This document shows, in pieces, positions 41,315 through 43,177 of a stretch of 43,177 bases of DNA (position 1 is the first letter of the stretch; each line of letters starts with the position of its first letter). Source of the stretch: Halovulum sp039180525 (GTDB lineage: Bacteria; Pseudomonadota; Alphaproteobacteria; Rhodobacterales; Rhodobacteraceae); the NCBI GenBank assembly GCA_039180525.1, contig JBCDDF010000025.1, positions 1 to 43,177 of the forward strand. The letters are read 5' to 3'. The position numbers and the translations under genes were made by a program. The notes under the pieces were generated by a model. That model had not been told where the DNA came from and did no database searches. It was given only the letters and a program-made list of their open reading frames with translations.

Positions 41315-42841
41315 ATGCGCGGTCCGCACAACATCTGGCGCCTGATCCGAACGGGCGCGACTTTCGAACGCTCTGGCGCGATGAAACTGGCGCTGGAGGC
41401 GTTGCAGGCGCCGCGCCATATCCGACTTATGGCGCGCGTGCTGGGCTGGCCGTTCGCCTGGCTCGGGGTCAAGGGCGATCCGAACCTGCCACCGATCAGT
41501 GGCGCACTGACCGCGCTGGGCCCGGCCTATATCAAGTTCGGGCAGATCATGTCGACGCGCCCCGACGTGGTTGGCAAGGATCTGGCCGACGAATTGAAAC
41601 GGCTGCAGGACGATCTGCCGGCCTTCAGCATGGGGGCGGCGCGCACCGCGATCCGGCGCGAGCTGGGTGCCGACGTCGACACGCTGTTCGACACGTTCAG
41701 CGAACCGATCGCTGCGGCCTCTCTGGCGCAGGTGCACAAGGCGCAGGTGCGGGAGACGGGGCGTATCGTGGCGGTCAAGGTTCTGCGTCCGGGGATCGAG
41801 CGGGCGTTCCTGCGCGATGTCGATGCGTTCTATCTGGCCGCCAGAATGGTCGAGATCCTGGCACCTAAGTCCCGCCGGCTGAAGCCGACCGCGGTCATTC
41901 GCCATTTTGAAAGCGTCGTGCTGGGCGAGTTGGATCTGCGGATGGAGGCTTCGGCCGCGTCCGAATTCCGCGCCAACACCGCCAAGGACGAAGGTTTCAG
42001 CGTGCCGGAGGTCGTCTGGGATCTGTCCGCGCGGCGGGTGATGACGCTGGCATGGGTCGAGGGCGAGAAATTCGGTGATATCGACGCGCTGCGGGCGCAG
42101 GGTGCCGATCTGACGGAGCTGTCCTTCCGGGTCATGCGGATCTTTCTCAAGATCGCGCTGCGCGACGGGTTTTTCCACGGAGACATGCATCAGGGGAACC
42201 TGAAGCTGGCGCCCGATGGCGATGTCGTGGCGCTGGATTTTGGCATTATGGGGCGGATCGACGGCTATACCCGCCGGGTCTATGCGGAGATCATCTATGG
42301 CTTTCTGCGGCAGGATTTTCGCCGCGTGGCAGAGGTGCATTTCGAGGCCGGCTACGTCCCGCCCGATCAAGACATGGATGCCTTTGCTCAGGCGCTGCGT
42401 TCGGTGGCCGAACCGATTTTCGGCCAGGACGCGCAGCGAATATCCATGGCGCGGCTGCTGGCGCATCTGTTCGATGTCACCGAAACCTTCGGCATGGAGA
42501 CGCGGACCGAACTGATCCTTCTGCAGCGCACGATGGTGGTGGTGGAGGGTGTCACGCGGTCCCTCAATCCGGCGATGAACATCTGGGATGCGGCGCAGCC
42601 GATCGTGGAGGATTACATCCGCACCAATCTGGGTCCCCGTGCCGTTGTGCGCGACGTGGCGCGCACGGTGCAGATCCTGTCGCGTTTCGGCCCGCGGCTG
42701 CCGCGCATGGCGCAGGACGCGCTAATCCGGACGCGCCAGCCGGAGCCTGCGCCGGAACGCAACGCGCTGCAGTGGTGGACCTGGCTTCTGATCGGCGCCG
42801 GGCTCGCGGGGGGTGCGCTGACGCTGCTCGATCGGCTCTAG
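41315..42841 (+). CDS. ubiB: Ubiquinone biosynthesis protein UbiB
   Basis: An atypical protein-kinase-like (ABC1/ADCK) protein of 508 residues needed for ubiquinone synthesis. It shows the KxGQ motif that replaces the normal kinase glycine-rich loop (KFGQ, 74-77). It also has the Ala-rich ASLAQVHKA loop, VAVKVLRP with the invariant Lys, the catalytic FHGDMHQGN segment and VVALDFGIMG. A C-terminal hydrophobic helix (WWTWLLIGAGLAGGALTLL) anchors it in the membrane. It starts four bases after ubiE and is co-transcribed with it. An insertion sequence begins 24 bases beyond its stop. Confidence 0.96.
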   Translation: MRGPHNIWRLIRTGATFERSGAMKLALEALQAPRHIRLMARVLGWPFAWLGVKGDPNLPPISGALTALGPAYIKFGQIMSTRPDVVGKDLADELKRLQDDLPAFSMGAARTAIRRELGADVDTLFDTFSEPIAAASLAQVHKAQVRETGRIVAVKVLRPGIERAFLRDVDAFYLAARMVEILAPKSRRLKPTAVIRHFESVVLGELDLRMEASAASEFRANTAKDEGFSVPEVVWDLSARRVMTLAWVEGEKFGDIDALRAQGADLTELSFRVMRIFLKIALRDGFFHGDMHQGNLKLAPDGDVVALDFGIMGRIDGYTRRVYAEIIYGFLRQDFRRVAEVHFEAGYVPPDQDMDAFAQALRSVAEPIFGQDAQRISMARLLAHLFDVTETFGMETRTELILLQRTMVVVEGVTRSLNPAMNIWDAAQPIVEDYIRTNLGPRAVVRDVARTVQILSRFGPRLPRMAQDALIRTRQPEPAPERNALQWWTWLLIGAGLAGGALTLLDRL

Positions 42842-42865
42842 GTGTTCGATCCCCCGATTTGATGG

Positions 42866-43177
42866 TGTGGTCCTTTTGTTGGAATGGAAGGAAACCATAT
42901 GGGACAAGATCGTCATGGCAGCGCCACGACCACGCATGCCGACAGAGCGGCAATCAGCGATCGAAAGCTTCGATCGCGGAGCTGCGCCGAGAACTGGGGA
43001 TCACTCCCAAGACAGTCGCGAAGTGGCGCAAGCGTCGAACGGTGGAAGAGCACAAGACCGGCCCCAAAGAGCCACGTTCATCCATCCTCAGCAAAGATGA
43101 GGAAGCGATGGTTGTGGCATTCCGGCGGCAAACGTTGCTGCCGCTGGATGACTGTCGTTATGCTTTGCAGCCATCGA
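42866..43177 (+). mobile_element. IS481-family insertion sequence, left part
   Basis: The left end probably begins at the TGTGGTCC at 42866, in the position and style (TGT start, then TTGGAATGGAAGG) of IS481-type terminal repeats. The transposase frame starts 33 bases in. The element runs off the right edge of the window, so its right end and target duplication are not visible. It landed just after ubiB without breaking it. Confidence 0.75.
42899..43177 (+). pseudogene. IS481 transposase, frameshifted and cut by window end
   Basis: The frame starts MGQDRHGSATTTHADRAAI at 42899, the usual IS481 transposase start, then loses the pattern. Continuing in the +1 frame from 42955, the expected sequence resumes (QRSKASIAELRRELG, TPKTVAKWRKRR, TGPKEPRSS) and reaches the PLDDCRYALQPS block at the window edge. 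One base therefore appears to be missing near 42953-42955. The visible part covers only the N-terminal helix-turn-helix region; the DDE catalytic domain would lie beyond the window. A sequencing error cannot be excluded, but as given the gene is broken. Confidence 0.8.

Overview
The window is about 43 kb of high-G+C bacterial chromosome, roughly two thirds G+C by eye. The gene content points to an alphaproteobacterium of the Rhodobacteraceae (roseobacter type). The main signs are a DUF2849-cysI-cysH-DUF934 sulfite-reduction operon without cysJ, an Lrp-type regulator divergent from cysG, a fused pntA, the accD-folC pair, and a mutM-ubiE-ubiB block near rpsT and dnaA. This placement is inferred from families and gene order; no database search was done. 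Almost everything is chromosomal housekeeping or metabolic sequence. The only clear mobile element is a damaged IS481-type insertion cut by the right window edge.

Layout. 1-3.2 kb: ileS (5' end outside the window) and a small DUF3253 gene. 3.3-5.6 kb, minus strand: ilvD and an overlapping lipoprotein gene. 5.6-6.1 kb: a non-coding, palindrome-rich gap. 6.1-6.9 kb: a LuxR-type regulator with no synthase gene in view. 6.9-10.1 kb, plus strand: a CPBP/CAAX membrane protease, accD and folC. 10.2-13.3 kb, minus: pntA-pntB, preceded by a DUF899 gene. 14.2 kb: a 51-residue membrane protein. 14.4-17.2 kb, minus: a class III CoA-transferase overlapping a ThDP-dependent enzyme. 17.4-23.0 kb, minus: siroheme synthase, DUF2849, sulfite reductase, APS/PAPS reductase, DUF934 and ferredoxin-NADP reductase, with an Lrp-like gene facing away. 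23.7-25.7 kb, plus: an Old Yellow Enzyme and an SDR. 26.1-32.0 kb, plus: the urea ABC transporter urtABCDE. 32.0-37.3 kb: recF, dnaN and dnaA on minus, with a DUF2061 gene, an XRE-type regulator and a DUF1428 gene between dnaN and dnaA. 37.4-40.4 kb, minus: a rhodanese, rpsT, enoyl-CoA hydratase, mutM and a 38-residue membrane protein. 40.6-42.8 kb, plus: ubiE and ubiB, then the IS481 fragment.

How the genes work together. The 17-23 kb block forms a nearly complete path from activated sulfate to sulfide. CysG makes siroheme, CysH reduces APS/PAPS to sulfite, and CysI reduces sulfite to sulfide. No CysJ flavoprotein is present, so the neighbouring ferredoxin-NADP reductase is a plausible electron source. 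The urt operon imports urea, but no urease gene is in view. The dnaA-dnaN-recF group marks the replication-initiation gene locus, although gyrB is not next to recF and no convincing DnaA-box cluster was seen.

The most unusual non-gene signal is a set of tandem perfect hairpins in several intergenic gaps. They abut with 0-1 base spacing and mostly have three-base loops. Two copies, after DUF3253 and after fpr, share the same order, the same orientation relative to the upstream gene and partly the same sequence, while other stem sequences differ yet still pair. Other signals are two copies of a 25-base palindromic repeat, an A+T-rich double-hairpin element upstream of urtA, a structured gap between rpsT and the rhodanese gene, two small membrane-protein genes and two candidate leaderless regulator genes.
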